From NCBI GenBank assembly GCA_914767715.1, contig OU612069.1:186001-250000 (forward strand): DNA of 64,000 nt, read 5' to 3'. Below, in pieces: positions 35,401 to 47,727 of the stretch. Both the position numbers and the translations under genes were made by a program. Under the pieces are notes generated by a model. That model was not told where the DNA came from, did not search any database, and worked only from the letters and a program-made list of their open reading frames with translations. Source of the DNA: Membranipora membranacea. Lineage: Eukaryota; Bryozoa; Gymnolaemata; Cheilostomatida; Membraniporidae. How positions within the stretch are numbered: position 1 is the first letter of the stretch; every line of letters starts with the position of its first letter.

Positions 35401-38400
35401 CTGAGCTGCAAACAGAGGGCAACATGGCACAGACATTGCTGCCTCGCCACTAAGGCCATGCTTCTGATGTGGCATGTGATAAGGCACCTAATTTTAATCA
35501 ATTTTTTAATCAAGTGCACCTCAGAATAGTGTAAGAGTTCTAGTGAATAGAAGTCCCCTTCTCCTCTTTATAATCTTAAGCTCAGTTGAAAGGCTGTACT
35601 CGAGCAGAGCCAATACAGGTTGCTCTGTTTACATCTTATGCACTGTTACACATCTACCTAGTTCTAACCACATGCTGATGTTTAATAGATAAAGCGAGTT
35701 ATACGTCAGAAGCACACACTACCTGCCTATAAGATGAGAGTGAAGCCTTTATTTGGAGGGATTAACTACACGTCACTATCTGCTGATGACGCTAAGTATA
35801 ACACAACGTCACAGACTCGACAGCAGCAGCACAGATATAATCTAACAGTAAATCTTATCTCCGGCAGCAGACTAGTGATGGATAAGGCTGGGTGTGACGG
35901 ACTCTTTGCTGTGATCTGTCTAGGTGAGTTATTTGTGGATAAGGCTGGGTGTGACGGACTCTTTGCTGTGATCTGTCTAGGTGAGTTATTTGACATGACT
36001 TGATTTGATGGTCTCTCCAATTGGAGATAAGGAGACCACTTTCAAGCTTGTGTACAATTTTTGTCCCTCTGTGCAAAAAGTTGGTATAAACTACCACCAG
36101 AAAATGAATGTACATGAAATAAGCAGTTTGAGTCGAGCAATGTGTATAATTTTTATCAAAAAGGACAGGAGTCATGTCCTTTCAACTATCTAAATTATCC
36201 CAACCCTGGCCCCTCATACTCCATGCGAAGCTGCAGGGCCTCAAAGGTTCTAACCTATCAGTACTTAGTAGTATATTATATTGATCCAATTCATCTGCTT
36301 TTAGACACAGAGAGATACTCTCCACAGCTCCCTTACAGAGAGGAGATAATTACAGTAACTATAGAAGGAGATCACAGGGAGAGAATTAAGGATCTATCTA
36401 TAAAACAAGGAAGGCATAGTCTTATAAGGAGAGATGTAGTCTGGGTTCATAAAGTCAAGTCGGGCAGCGCGGCGGATAGAGCTCTACTTGTAAAGGTATG
36501 GGCAGATTATCTGGTAGATTGAGTAGTTATTACTTCGTGATAAGGTGGAGGTGCAGCCGTAGCTAAGTGAATGAAGCTAAGCACTGGGTTCAATCACACT
36601 GATGACATGATATACTATACTATGTATATCTCTGATCGATAGAGAGTGAGTCGATTCCCTTAGAATGAGTACCATCAGAAGTCATTTGGTGTGACAACGC
36701 CGTCAACAATTCAATTGATTAGGGGCGAGGTAGGTACTCATTCATTATCTAACAATCGTAGTTACACATGCTGATGGTGTGGTCCCGATGTCAGTGTGAC
36801 GAAGTGTAGCCATAGCCAAGTGGAGGTACACAGGCCTTGTAATCAGTTATTATGTAAACCCGTTGTAAACATCTGACAATTGGCTAACACTTAATGGAAA
36901 ACTGATTTAAATCATCTATGTTGTTTGACTTATTTACTTATTTAATTTGTAATAATTTCTTATAATGACTTGATTGATTGTTCCAGCCCCCAGCACCCTC
37001 GGGTGTATACCTCTCCTACATGGTTTGAAGGTCTTATTTGTTCCATGCCCTCCTCAATATGTGGAAGCTAGTATTGATGTTAAGGTAGAGACACGGGGTC
37101 AGCGAATATCAGCTTTCTGTACACCGTCGGAAAGCTGCCGAGCTACTGAATGCTAAGAGCTCATCAGAAATGTGACTGGATGACGTTGCGTCATTTTATC
37201 AAGGAAACGAGGCCGTAAAGGCTGTTTTTAGCAAAGCGTATGGCTGAGCTAGAGATTTCAAAACAGGTTATATTTAATCTTAGAGATATGGTTCATCCTT
37301 ATTTTTGGTTGAAAATAATATCTGATGCGCCCAAAGTGGCTTTCTACATCGCGTCATGATATGAGTGATTTTTTAAATTTGGTGAAATAATGTGAAATTT
37401 TAAGCAACGATTTGAGATAGATTAAATAAGTAATAACAAAATCTTTTGCTATTTTCCACTGATCGACTGATTAAATGACACACACTCCAATTTTCAGCAG
37501 TATGAAAAATTTATAAAGATCAGCACAGACCGTCAAAGGTAGATTCATTTTGCTTCATTTTTCCATAACGCCAAATATGACGTCAAAAAGGATTATTTTT
37601 GGAAATTCTCACATACGAAGCCGCTTGTTGGCATTTCCTGTTTTTGCTATGCTTAATCAAAGCGGCTTCGTATGTGAGAATTCCAAAAAATACTTTTTCC
37701 GGCCTAAGTAATGGTTATTTTAACGGCATGTTTGGCGTTATGGAAAAATGAAGCAAAATGTATCTACCTTTGATGGTCTCTGCTGATCTTGATAATTTTT
37801 TTTTTATTATGCTGAAAATTGGAGTGTGTGTCATTCAATAAAGATGTCATCCAATCACATTTCTGATGAGCTCTTAGCGATCAGTAGCTCGGCAGCTTTC
37901 CAACGGTGTATAGAAAGCTGATATTTGCTGTCCCCGTGTCTCTACCTTAAATGTGATTATAGTTATGTGTATCAAATAACCTTAATAACATTACCAAGGA
38001 ATAAAAGTAACTGTTCCTCTATGATATTACATTTGGCACAAGAAATATAACAGATAAATACTTGTCCTAGGGCTGATTGAAGTTATGCTCCCAGTGGCCA
38101 AGAGCAGACAACTAGGAATTCCTAATAAAATTATTTTTATTAGTGACAGATTTGTCTAGCAGATCCGCCGGTGTACACACACGAGTTTCATTTATATAAG
38201 TGTATCGTATACTAATGACATTAGCTTGTTTTTGACAGGGTCAGGTGATCACACATATCAATAATACTTTACTTACTCCTCTACTAACTATGGCTAAGAT
38301 AAGAGATCTACTTACAGACCCAAAACAGCTAAGGTATGGTGTATACTTACTGTAAATACTCACTGTACATACTTACTGTATAGAGGGATACACCTTCTCT

Positions 38401-41400
38401 TCTAAGCAATCATAGAGTAGTTTTTGATTTTACAGGAGAAGAGGCATCATAAGATTAATTCTGTGCCTTAAAATTGTTATTGAATTGAATTTTGAAGCCT
38501 ATCAGTCCTTCTCATCCTCACTCTGTGGTCGTAATTAAATTGTAACTCTCTGTCAGAAGCCCAACATCTCTGAGACTTATATTTTTACCTCTACAGGTGC
38601 TAGAAAAGTTAATTTGGCACCACTAAATACGAATCAAGATGCAATTAGCCTTCACCAGTAGGCAACATACCCAACAATGAAAATCCAAGGTATAAGCTTT
38701 GGTTCTGCACCACAGGGCAGTCAGCAGCCCCTCAACCCCGTGGCTGCAATAAACTGAATCAAATTTAGAAGCTATGTTTTGTTTATAATCTCAAAGAAAA
38801 TGCTCAATTTTTGAAAGCGATAATATTCTTTTGGTAGATGATTTTCTAACTGGGATGACTGTTTATGAATTAAGATTGACACAAACAAAAAAATAACTGT
38901 TTCGATTCTATAAACAAGCTCTTTTATACATCATTTTTTCCCAATAATTCCCTAGTTTTGAGAGTATGGGTATTTGTGTTACTGAAACAAAATGGTGGAA
39001 GAGGGTTTGTAATTGAAATAATTAAAATTTTCAAACTCAATATTCATTTATGACATGCAAATTTGGAAGTAGTACATCTTTACGCATCAAATGTCAAAAT
39101 ATAACTTTTGTGGTTGTCTGCTATTTTGATTATATGTGCTCCCTTCTTATGTCTGATGTCTCACTCATACTGTTTCTCTTATTTCAGCGTTGAGCTGACA
39201 GTAGCGACATATCTGCCTATCTTACCTCGAGCTAAATCTTCGTCTAACATACAGTCATCAGCCAGGGGAGACAACTTAGTCACAGGAAGTGATGTCATAC
39301 TCACTAATAGTACTGAGGATAATTATGTTGAGATTAACACGGTAACAACTCCAGCTAAAAGTATCAACAGATCATCCAGGTAAGCGAGAAACTACCTTGT
39401 CTTTTTGAATGTTGCATTGTTTTGTTTCCCCCTAAGAAAACAAAGCAAAGTTTGCCATTAACTAATCATACCTGACTAAATTAATTAAAATAGCTGCATT
39501 AGTCGGCTTAACTGGGCTATATCTTACCAGCAAGCTACAAAATGTGGTCAGATAATTACCAGGCCCGTAGTTCTAGGGGAGGCAGGGACGCTCTGCCTCC
39601 TCAAGAATGCTCAATAGGATGGCCGGCCTAATAATGCTATAATTGAATATTCCCTGTCAGAATCAGCTCATTTGAGACTTCCATTTGCTATTTATATCAT
39701 TAAAACACCTTGGAGGCTGTGTTTGGGGCCTCAGGAGGAGCTTACAATACCCAACCTGGTATTACTTCACCCCCAACCTGGCGTTACTTCACACCCAACC
39801 TGGTGTTACTTCCCAACCTGGTGTTACTACCCAACCTGGTGTTACTTCCCAACCTGGTGTTACTTCCCAACCTGGTGTTACTTCCCAACCTGGTATTACT
39901 TCACCCCCAACCTGGTATTACTTCACACCCAACCTGGCGTTACTTCCCAACCTGGTGTTACTTCCCAACCTGGTATTACTTCACCCCCAACCTGGTATTA
40001 CTTCACCCCCAACCTGGCGTTACTTCACACCCAACCTGGTGTTACTTCACCCCCAACCTGGTATTACTTCACCCCCAACCTGGCGTTACTTCACACCCAA
40101 CCTGGCGTTACTTCACACCCAACCTGGTGTTACTTCCCAACCTGTTCTTACTTCACCCCCACAAATATTTTGATCCATTACCATTACTCCTAAACTACTG
40201 CCCTGGTTACTTGTCCATTCCTCACTGTGCTCACTCCGCTCCGGGAATGACAACTGCAAATTAACAATTAATCTAATATTTCCTATCTTCTTTACTTAAG
40301 AGAAATGTTCACTTGATTTCAATATGATTACAGTACAGGAAATCTGAGAGCTGCACATTCTGCTGATTCATCTACTAAACTGACAGAGAGCAGAAGTGAG
40401 ACGAGATCATCAGTTACTAGTGAGTGTATCCTAAACTCTACTACAGGCAGCAAATCTGTCAGTAAATCTGGTAAGTTAGTAAACCAGTTAGTCTGTCAGT
40501 CAGTAAGTGTGTGACTCAAGTGTGTCAGTGAGTCAGTGTGCCAGTGTGTCAGTGTGTGTCAGTGTGTGACTCAAGTGTGTCAGTGTGTCAGTGTGTAAGT
40601 ATGTCAGTGTGTCAGTGTGTCAGTAAGCAAACTGCCCTGCCCTTTACTTTCTAAAAGCTATATTGATACTACTGAAATCCTTCTTCATATCCTGTGGAAT
40701 TTATTGTTGAGATTTAATATGAGTTACTACACCCTGTAAGTGTTTGAAGTTTGACAACTTATCGGTGTACACCAGTTTATTGGTTTTATGGCCATATATT
40801 TTTAATTTTCACTCATCATTTGTTTACTTTCTCTCTTCCAGTCCAGATGAGCCCAGACCCGGAGTTTGATGAGAGATTTCAGCTATCAGTAGATACGGAA
40901 CATTTATACCTTAACGTGGCCCTCTTCGCTAAGTATACATCATCACTATCACCTCATGCAGCGGATAGAGACGCTCTTATCGGATATGTGAGTAGTTATA
41001 ACTTTTCAGAAATCTAATCCGCCAAAGATATTTCTTGAACAATTTTCTTTGACAATTGCCTTTTTTTAAAGGTAATATCAATTATAGCCTCTGTAATGAC
41101 ACTGATAAGAATGAACCTGAATGTATAATAAATGTAATGGAATGTGATCTGGATCTGAAATCAGAGAAAATGTAATCAAATATGATTCCAAAACAACCAG
41201 TATGCAATACCATGGCATGAGATTGCGTCATACGACATGAGGTAGTCATGAATTAGTTTTCAAGATGTTGTTGTTGAGAGATTAGGGTTGATGTTAAAAT
41301 TATTTTATCATTATTATTATTACACATTTTTATTGATATGGGTATATAGGTATGTAGTAAACAGAAGATAATAATAACTCTTATGTGGTTCCCTGAATCT

Positions 41401-44400
41401 GTTTCACACCCGTATCTCATATACCCCTATTACAGAGCTCTCTGTCGCTGAATGACATATTACTTCGCTGTCAGAACTCGACACAGAACGAGACTCTAGT
41501 GAGAGTAAGTCTATCAGCTCCTCCAGATGTAGATCTGATAACAGCACCCCCTGGTGCTAGATCTGTAGATTTATCTCGTTGTCATGGTGATATTACTATG
41601 ATTCTATCTACCACTACGGATGAGTGGGAAGGTGGGTATATAATGTGATACAATATATGATAGTATAGCAATGGTTTTATGCTCTGCTGAGTCTCAACCT
41701 TCGGTAGAGAAAGGACCAGGTCTGAGTGATTGTATTATATGGAAGTGCCACTGGTCATTAAGAAATTCAATAGCTGGGGCTGTACTCGCAGTGTCTTTGA
41801 GGATAAAAAACATATATGTATTTATAATGAGATTATGGTGTGAATTGATTGGATTTACAAATTGCGATGGATAACGATGAAACATCCAGTTGATACTACT
41901 TTAAACAGAATCTTTTACATCCCTTTGCATCATAGTTCTACATTTTTACCTTTACATTATTTTAGACCCGAACGCTGACCCAGATTATGATGAGTTTACT
42001 AATATAGAACTTCCAGAGCAGACCTCATCCAGAGAAGGATCACCGCAAAGGTCATCTCAAGGTCATCAGAGGTCACATGACTTCTCAGATAAGTCCTTCA
42101 GTCAGGCTGTGAGGTGTACCTACTGTCTTAAAAAGGTTAGTAAGTCTCTCCATTGAACAACTTACATTTCTGAGGAAATTTTCCCACATCTAATTATCAC
42201 AATGTATTGCGGTGGAGTTCTAAGTTGATATGGGAATATCTGCACATTGGTTATCCACTTAGAACCTCATACAATGATCCCTTACAGCTCTACCAATCCA
42301 CATTCAGTTGCTGCAAATTATACAATTTGCCTGAACTTTTTTACTAGGTTAACAAGAAACACAAAAGTTGTTGCTAAAAGTTCCTCACGGGTTTGATAAC
42401 TCAAAAGCCAAAGAATGACAGAATTTTTGTTTTGCCTGACTGCTAAAGGATAACACGTTTAGACAAAGTTAGATATAATGTGCTTGAGTTTGAAGTTAAT
42501 CTGACCTCACAAAAAGGGTTTGTTGGGGCTCAGAACATGGAGAGGTCAGTGCGACTAAGCTTACTCTAGCCTCAAGTTTGAGTATTTATATTGGGAGTTA
42601 AGATAAACAAATCAGTGAATGCTAGCTCAATCTACCCTAACCGTACTATATAATACAGATACTGGTAACCTATTCTATAAAGCCGTGTTTCGTCTCACAT
42701 ATTAAGTGTTTTTACACACAGATATGGATGAAGAGAGCGTTACAGTGCACTATCTGTAATATAATAATACATAAGAGATGTGAGCCGCTGTGTCAGACAG
42801 ACACCAGGTGTATCAGAGAGACTCCCACAGGTACAGACGAGACGGATCTACACACAGGAGAGGATAACTACAGTCGTCTAACTCGAGCTAGGGCTAGCCT
42901 CAGCTCTAAGGGTAGATCTATACTATCCTATCCTAAGAGGGCGGCGCATGTAGGAGCCTCATTTGTACAACAAAAACTACGCAGGAGAAGGGGCTCCTCT
43001 AAATCAGATCTGACAGGTAAGTTCATACCTACTGATTATTTGACTGCTGACGACTGAACTTGCTGATTTGACCTGTTTGGTTTCAGTGTATATTGATCCA
43101 TGAAATTTGTGCTGTTGAGGGGCTATTGGCTCTGTTCCATATTATGCAATGTCTGACAGAATCCAATAAGCATAGATCTAGTAAATTAACATAATTCCTC
43201 TACATTTATGTTGACACAACAGTGAGTCACTCTGAAACTTCTGATGTATGTTGTCACATTGTCATCACAGCAAACCCAGATATCACTATTTAATCACTAT
43301 TTAATACTGTACTTATTGTCTTATCACAGATAGTAATGAGGTTACAGTACTTAAGATACCTTCAGGTAATCAGCTCTACAGCTCCTCGGAATCAGACACT
43401 GAGATATCAGATTTAGCTGGCAGCTCACCAGGTGGTATATCTCTGGTAAGAATCTACATAGTGGTATAGATTAACACAGTAGCGTAATGTACTTAAAGGC
43501 ATGGTATCCCCCACAGTGAGCAATTCTAGGAGTGGCGTTCCCTATCACTATGCATTATTAGGGGTAACGTGCCCACATGTGAGCTATAAGAAGTAGCTAG
43601 GAGTGGCGTTCCCTATCACTATGCATTATTAGGGGTAACGTGCCCACATGTGAGCTATAAGAAGTAGCTAGGAGTGGCGTTCCCTATCACTATGCATTAT
43701 TAGGGGTAACGTGCCCACATGTGAGCTATAAGAAGTAGCATACCACAAAAAGGGGATAGTATCCCACAAAAAGGTGTTTGCAGATAGCATTCTCTCATGA
43801 CAAAGTATCAGTGAACACACATAGATTTCTAGGCCTGGCACCGAAGTGGTTATTTATTAAAGTGTATTCTTGTCTCTAACTCAACTCTTACTTGAACATC
43901 CACAGACCGTCCAATCAGCAGCGGAGACAGAGGATCACAGTGATAATCAGTCAGGTGATGTGAGATACAGAAGCTCCGCCCCCTCTAACGGAAGTCCCAC
44001 CCCCTCCTCCTCTAGTAGCTCTGAGGAAGATGAGGAGATAGAAGGCCGGCGTATGAGGGGATTCCATCAAACTAAGGGAGCTGTGAGGAGATATGAAGGA
44101 GCTGCAGGTTTGTATATATCTAACTCATCTTCGACTCTAAAACTGCTTCATTAGAAGTTTAAGCGTTCAAACTTTGCCGGGAGCTAGTTAAATCATTCTA
44201 TTATCAGCCACTTTCCCCTTCCCACAGTGTGGAAAGCGGTTGAAACATTTTCCCCTCCAAAAATAGTAGCGGCATTCCGTTATCGACCACAGCTTAGTCA
44301 CTGGCTGAGCTTGTTAATTGATTGCCATTATCTGTGTTTAGGGCAAAGTTTGAGAACTTTTATATTATTGTTGTGTGGTGCAATTTTCAGAGGTCCTTGT

Positions 44401-46233
44401 ATCAAGTAAAGCTAGCCACTCATGTGCTTAAATTTTGAACTATAGTGGTTTGACTGTTTCAGTTTGAGAAAGCCCTTATACTATCAATATTCACATTGTG
44501 CAATGCCTAAGCCTAACCGTAACAGCCAGCCCATTTACAGTGTCAAACTTTGAAGACTTTGTTTGAGGCTGCTCTTTTGTATCACATCTTATTCTCCATA
44601 TTTTGTTCTATCTTGTGAGCAATTTTCAGCTTAATAATCCAAATATTGAGGAAGTTATGGCCTCTCAAACTTCCAAGGTGACGGCAATTTATCGGCAGTA
44701 AGAATCAGCCGGCAATCCCTAGGGTACGTCACTAATATTGATGATCAAAATGTTCAGTTCTGTAATGGTCTCGAACCCAGGTCCAAATGGCTTTGCAGGC
44801 GACGCCGCTAATACTGAGCTATATTGTCTACAGGCTAACCTAGTTGGTCCAAGTGGCGTAAATATTGGGACCCGGGTTCGATTCCCACCCAGGTCTGAAT
44901 TTTGAACATCATCTTATCTGTGTGATTATTAGTGTATTAACTAATAATCACACAAAATGTCTATGCCACATGTCTATGGTTGTGACATACCCCAGGGGAA
45001 ACATCCGCTTATTCCCAATGCCGATTGAAGGCAATCACCCTGGAAGTTTGAGAGGCCATAACTTCCTCAATATTTGGATTCTAAAGCTGAAAATCGCTCA
45101 CATGATAGAATAAAATGTGGAGAATAAGATGTGATACAAAAGAGCAGCCTCAAACAAAGTCTTTAATAAATTTGTATTATGTATTTCTCCACTGGTGTCC
45201 TTTCTGAGTAGTACACAGCTGTAAATCTGGAAAGCTTAATAATTTTCTGCTGCGATATCAAAGTGACCAGTTACAGAGCAGGGGCAGATTAGACTGTATA
45301 GCTTTTGTTGTAGCTTGTTAACCATCATCCTACCAATAAAAAATATTCTATGTTTTATAGCAGCCTCCGGTGATCAGAATGATGAGGAGGCCATCACAGC
45401 TGCTAAGAGGATGGGTAAAGAGTTGTACGCTTCTCTAGGAGTGGAGGAGAGAAAATTGAAGCTGGAAGCTACCGTGGAGCGACTACAACAGGAGATAGAG
45501 ATGGTGTCAGCGATTCGAGATGAGCATCAGAAAAGTTTGAAGAATTTCAGCACGACGGCTCAGAAAGAGGCCATCTTGTCTCGTATAGAGAAGGCTAATG
45601 ATAAACTCCAAGTATGTGAAAAGTTCATCTAGTGGTAGACGTTTTGTACAATATATAAAACTTTACATGTGGATTTGCAGGTCTGTGATGTAATTTGTCT
45701 CTCTCTTCTCTTCTGGCACATTTAACATGTCGTCAATCATTACCATTATGGTCTTGGACGACAAATCCTAGGCAGTTATTGTGAATAATAAATATTGTAC
45801 TACTCGATATGCAGTAATTAATAGATGATACATGAATGTAAAGAATGAAATTTAAACTCTATACTTTCAGGCGCTGGCTGTCTTGTCACTACATTATTGT
45901 TCTGGGCTTCAAGATTGTGCAGAACAGCAGGAGAATAAATCAGTGACTTCATCAGTCGGCACATCAGGCGGCACATCAGGCGGCTCATCAGTCGGCACAT
46001 CAGGCGGCACATCAGTCGGCACATCAGGCGGTGCTTCTACTGCAGTAACCCAGATCCCTGATATAAATATAACACAGCCCTCCGATAACTCACTGAATAA
46101 TTCTGATACTCATACATTGATGTCAGAGACAGTTAGACTGAGCTCTTCTCCTGCTAATCACAGTCACATACAGAGGGACGGGTCCTCTGACTCCTCTGAT
46201 TGGCAAAACATATCTGAGGCTGAGATAGAATAA
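32415..46233 (+). CDS. PDZD8: PDZD8: ER-anchored SMP/PDZ/C1 contact-site lipid-transfer protein
   Basis: Eighteen exons in phase: 32415-32576, 33179-33297, 33553-33733, 34350-34526, 34983-35066, 35689-35923, 36305-36495, 38239-38333, 39188-39379, 40334-40470, 40842-40987, 41436-41631, 41966-42135, 42722-43016, 43330-43445, 43906-44107, 45361-45611, 45871-46233. They give 1103 residues (human about 1154). Order: membrane segment (about 4-28); SMP (about 70-260, ending KRVIRQKHTLPAYK); degenerate PDZ (about 333-420); C2-like segment (about 530-650); a C1 zinc finger with H-x12-CTYC...CTIC...H-x2-C pattern (about 678-725); coiled coil (about 905-985, starting AKRMGKELYASLGVEERKLK); Ser/Gly-rich acidic end. 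Known of the family: tethers ER to mitochondria and to Rab7-positive late endosomes through the coiled coil and moves lipids through the SMP tube. The start has a hydrophobic segment right after the Met, as in the family. Confidence 0.93.
35089..35205. repeat. Short tandem repeat with GCTCTGATTGG core, unit 2
   Basis: Duplicate of the ATTGG-bearing repeat at 28747. Confidence 0.7.
35281..35510 (+). mobile_element. tRNA-derived SINE (family B)
   Basis: A-box-like TGGCTCAGTTGGTGAGAGCG, perfect B box GGGTTCGAATCCC, then a unique body shared with copies at 16290 and 60786 and a T-rich tail. The right breakpoint of the 6.3-kb duplication falls within its head. Confidence 0.85.
35879..35992 (+). 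repeat. Perfect 57-bp tandem duplication covering a PDZD8 splice donor
   Basis: Units 35879-35935 and 35936-35992 are identical. Each contains the last 45 bases of exon 6 and its donor G|GTGAGT, so donors exist after 35923 and after 35980. Since 57 is a multiple of three with no stop, use of the second donor adds 19 residues in frame before exon 7. Confidence 0.9.
36972..37014 (+). mobile_element. SINE family A tail fragment
   Basis: Only the 3' module (TTCCAGCCCCCAGCACCCTC and GGGTGTATACCTC) is present. No tRNA head precedes it. It lies 70 bases before the fold-back element. Confidence 0.7.
37084..37946. mobile_element. Fold-back element with long inverted repeats and TTAA target sites
   Basis: Terminal repeats begin GGTAGAGACACGGGG and are flanked by TTAA on both sides (37080-37083 and 37947-37950), the target-site signature of piggyBac-type integration. 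About 100 terminal bases match between arms. After an extra stretch of about 270 bases present only in the left arm, the arms match again inward (left about 37475-37625, right about 37660-37845) down to a short loop. No transposase frame is present. It sits in PDZD8 intron 7. Confidence 0.85.
39750..40161. repeat. Intronic VNTR, CCAACCTGGTRTTACTTC units
   Basis: About twenty units mix an 18-base form and a 23-base form with an added CAC/CCC block. No unit contains a stop on the plus strand in any frame, so all three forward frames stay open. It lies in PDZD8 intron 9 and breaks no exon. Confidence 0.9.
40494..40625. repeat. GTCAGT / GTGTCA microsatellite
   Basis: Degenerate short repeats of CAGTGTGT and related units begin just after the donor of PDZD8 exon 10. 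Confidence 0.8.
43526..43738. repeat. Three perfect 71-bp tandem copies in PDZD8 intron 15
   Basis: Units start at 43526, 43597 and 43668, each opening CTAGGAGTGGCGTTCCCTAT. I see no mismatch between them apart from the end of the last. No coding content. Confidence 0.93.
44551..44832 (-). mobile_element. SINE (family C), minus-strand member of an inverted pair
   Basis: Minus strand: A-box-like TAGCTCAGTATTAGCGG, B box GGTTCGAGACC, then a body ending in TTGAGGCTGCTCTT-type sequence complementary to 45015-45163. The two copies are head to head in PDZD8 intron 16. Confidence 0.65.
44833..45163 (+). mobile_element. SINE (family C), plus-strand member of an inverted pair
   Basis: A-box-like TGGTCCAAGTGG (44845-44856) and B box GGTTCGATTCC (from 44875). 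The last 150 bases are the reverse complement of the start of the preceding SINE with few mismatches. Confidence 0.65.
45955..46031. repeat. 12-bp coding repeat in the last PDZD8 exon
   Basis: Units like GGCACATCAGGC, six or so in frame, encode Gly-Thr-Ser-Gly/Val. Copy-number change would keep the frame and lengthen a disordered linker. Confidence 0.8.
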
Positions 46234-46587
46234 GTGTGCATTTATATCAAATTAATAATTCTCGATGATTTTTATCTATCCGTGTTTTTGATAAACTTAA
46301 AATTGGGTGCTACTTATGTTATCAGAAAATCTTTTTTCCTACTGTACTGATACGATTTTCTGTTGTAGTATATCAGATTTTACTTGTATTTAGAGTTTAT
46401 TTGGTGGCTTTTCACCATCCAGTCAAAAGAATTTTATTAATTTAATATATTTACTTAGAATTTTTAATTGTTAATCTTCTACACCAATATGTCATACACA
46501 TTGAGTATATAATAACTCTATGGTCAGATATATCAAAAGATTTGAATGTTGATTAATTATCACTGCCTACAGTCCAGATGATACTCA

Positions 46588-46593
46588 AATAAA
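46588..46593 (+). promoter_or_regulatory. Candidate polyadenylation signal of PDZD8
   Basis: AATAAA 355 bases after the PDZD8 stop. A second AATAAA near 46748 is an alternative. Confidence 0.4.
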
Positions 46594-46599
46594 TAATTA

Positions 46600-47727
46600 T
46601 ATTTCTTATTTTTTAAATGTGCTAATGATAATTCTTTATTATTTTTTATAATGAAAATTGTAGTTTTCTTGACAACCTGCAGATGAATTTGAGAGTTAAG
46701 CAATATAAAACATAAACTGCTCTGAAACCTGAGAATAGTGGGCTACAATAAATACAATACAGTGTGACCTGATATAAACCACAATGTTTTCTATAGTCCA
46801 GTGTGTCCTTACAGATAATCTTCACTTAAGCGATGGACTATAAAACCCAACCTTTTTAAGTGGACGTTTTATTGGATAGGGATATTGGCCTGGCTTCTGC
46901 GCAGCTCTCTCATGCTATATGCTGGTTTTTATCGCAGTATGCAGTCTGTGGACAGATGCTCATTGACATTCTAGTTCCAGGTTATACAGTAGATTTGGTT
47001 TCAGGTAACAAAGGCGGCATATTTGATCCTGCACGCCGTGGGTGCTGCTCATGATGAGAGTTGCCATGTGGGTTGTTAAGTTTACTGTTAATTTATTTAT
47101 TTTAAAAATCAATAATCTAAAGAGCCAAGTCAAACATTGGCTAGACTATCTGACCTATATTCTATCTGACCTATGTTATATCTGACCTATATTATATATC
47201 ACTGTTGATACTTCGCTCCCTTATATTTGATGTGAAACAAGAATTTTGTACAGTTCATATGGACCACGGTGTTGAGGTCGTACAGTCTTCATGATTTTTG
47301 AAAGTTTTACGCCCCTATTATTTAGTTCAATATCATTCTCAAATTATGACATGACGAACAGAACATTTTGAAGTCACGCATGCAGCTCAATAATTCTTAC
47401 TATGAGGGCAAGTCAAGCTTTGTTCTATTACTTCGTTGTCCAGCTGTTCATATGGTTATTATCTGGTATAAAGTATAGACAATAAGTGGTACTCACGTTT
47501 CAGATTTATCGGTAATTAAAGTGAGCCTCCTACTTATATTAGCTGAAGGAACTTATTTTGATATCGCACCAATAAGAAATATTAATTTTGGAAATTATCA
47601 TTCTTCCTGTTGTTAATAACTGATCGATATTACGAACTCACAAGTTGATGCTGACTAAATGTTTTATAATTAGCGAAGGTCACAGAAAGGCCGATCTCTG
47701 ATGCCTGATATATATACAGTGTCAGTA
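46600..47727. other. Intergenic between PDZD8 and the lectin cluster
   Basis: No exon recognised. A short repeat of TATCTGACCTAT occurs near 47147-47195. Confidence 0.45.

Noticed and set aside
39750-40161. CRISPR-like direct repeat array
   Set aside because: Units are contiguous without unique spacers and the DNA is animal.
39672-40264. Three overlapping ORFs of about 160-184 residues rich in Pro, Thr, Tyr and Leu
   Set aside because: Produced by a stop-free intronic VNTR. Not a protein gene.
44767-44885. Possible tRNA genes with GGTTCGA B boxes
   Set aside because: Adjacent SINE bodies and poor cloverleaf stems identify SINE heads rather than tRNA genes. The same applies to the B boxes at 23610 and 35350.
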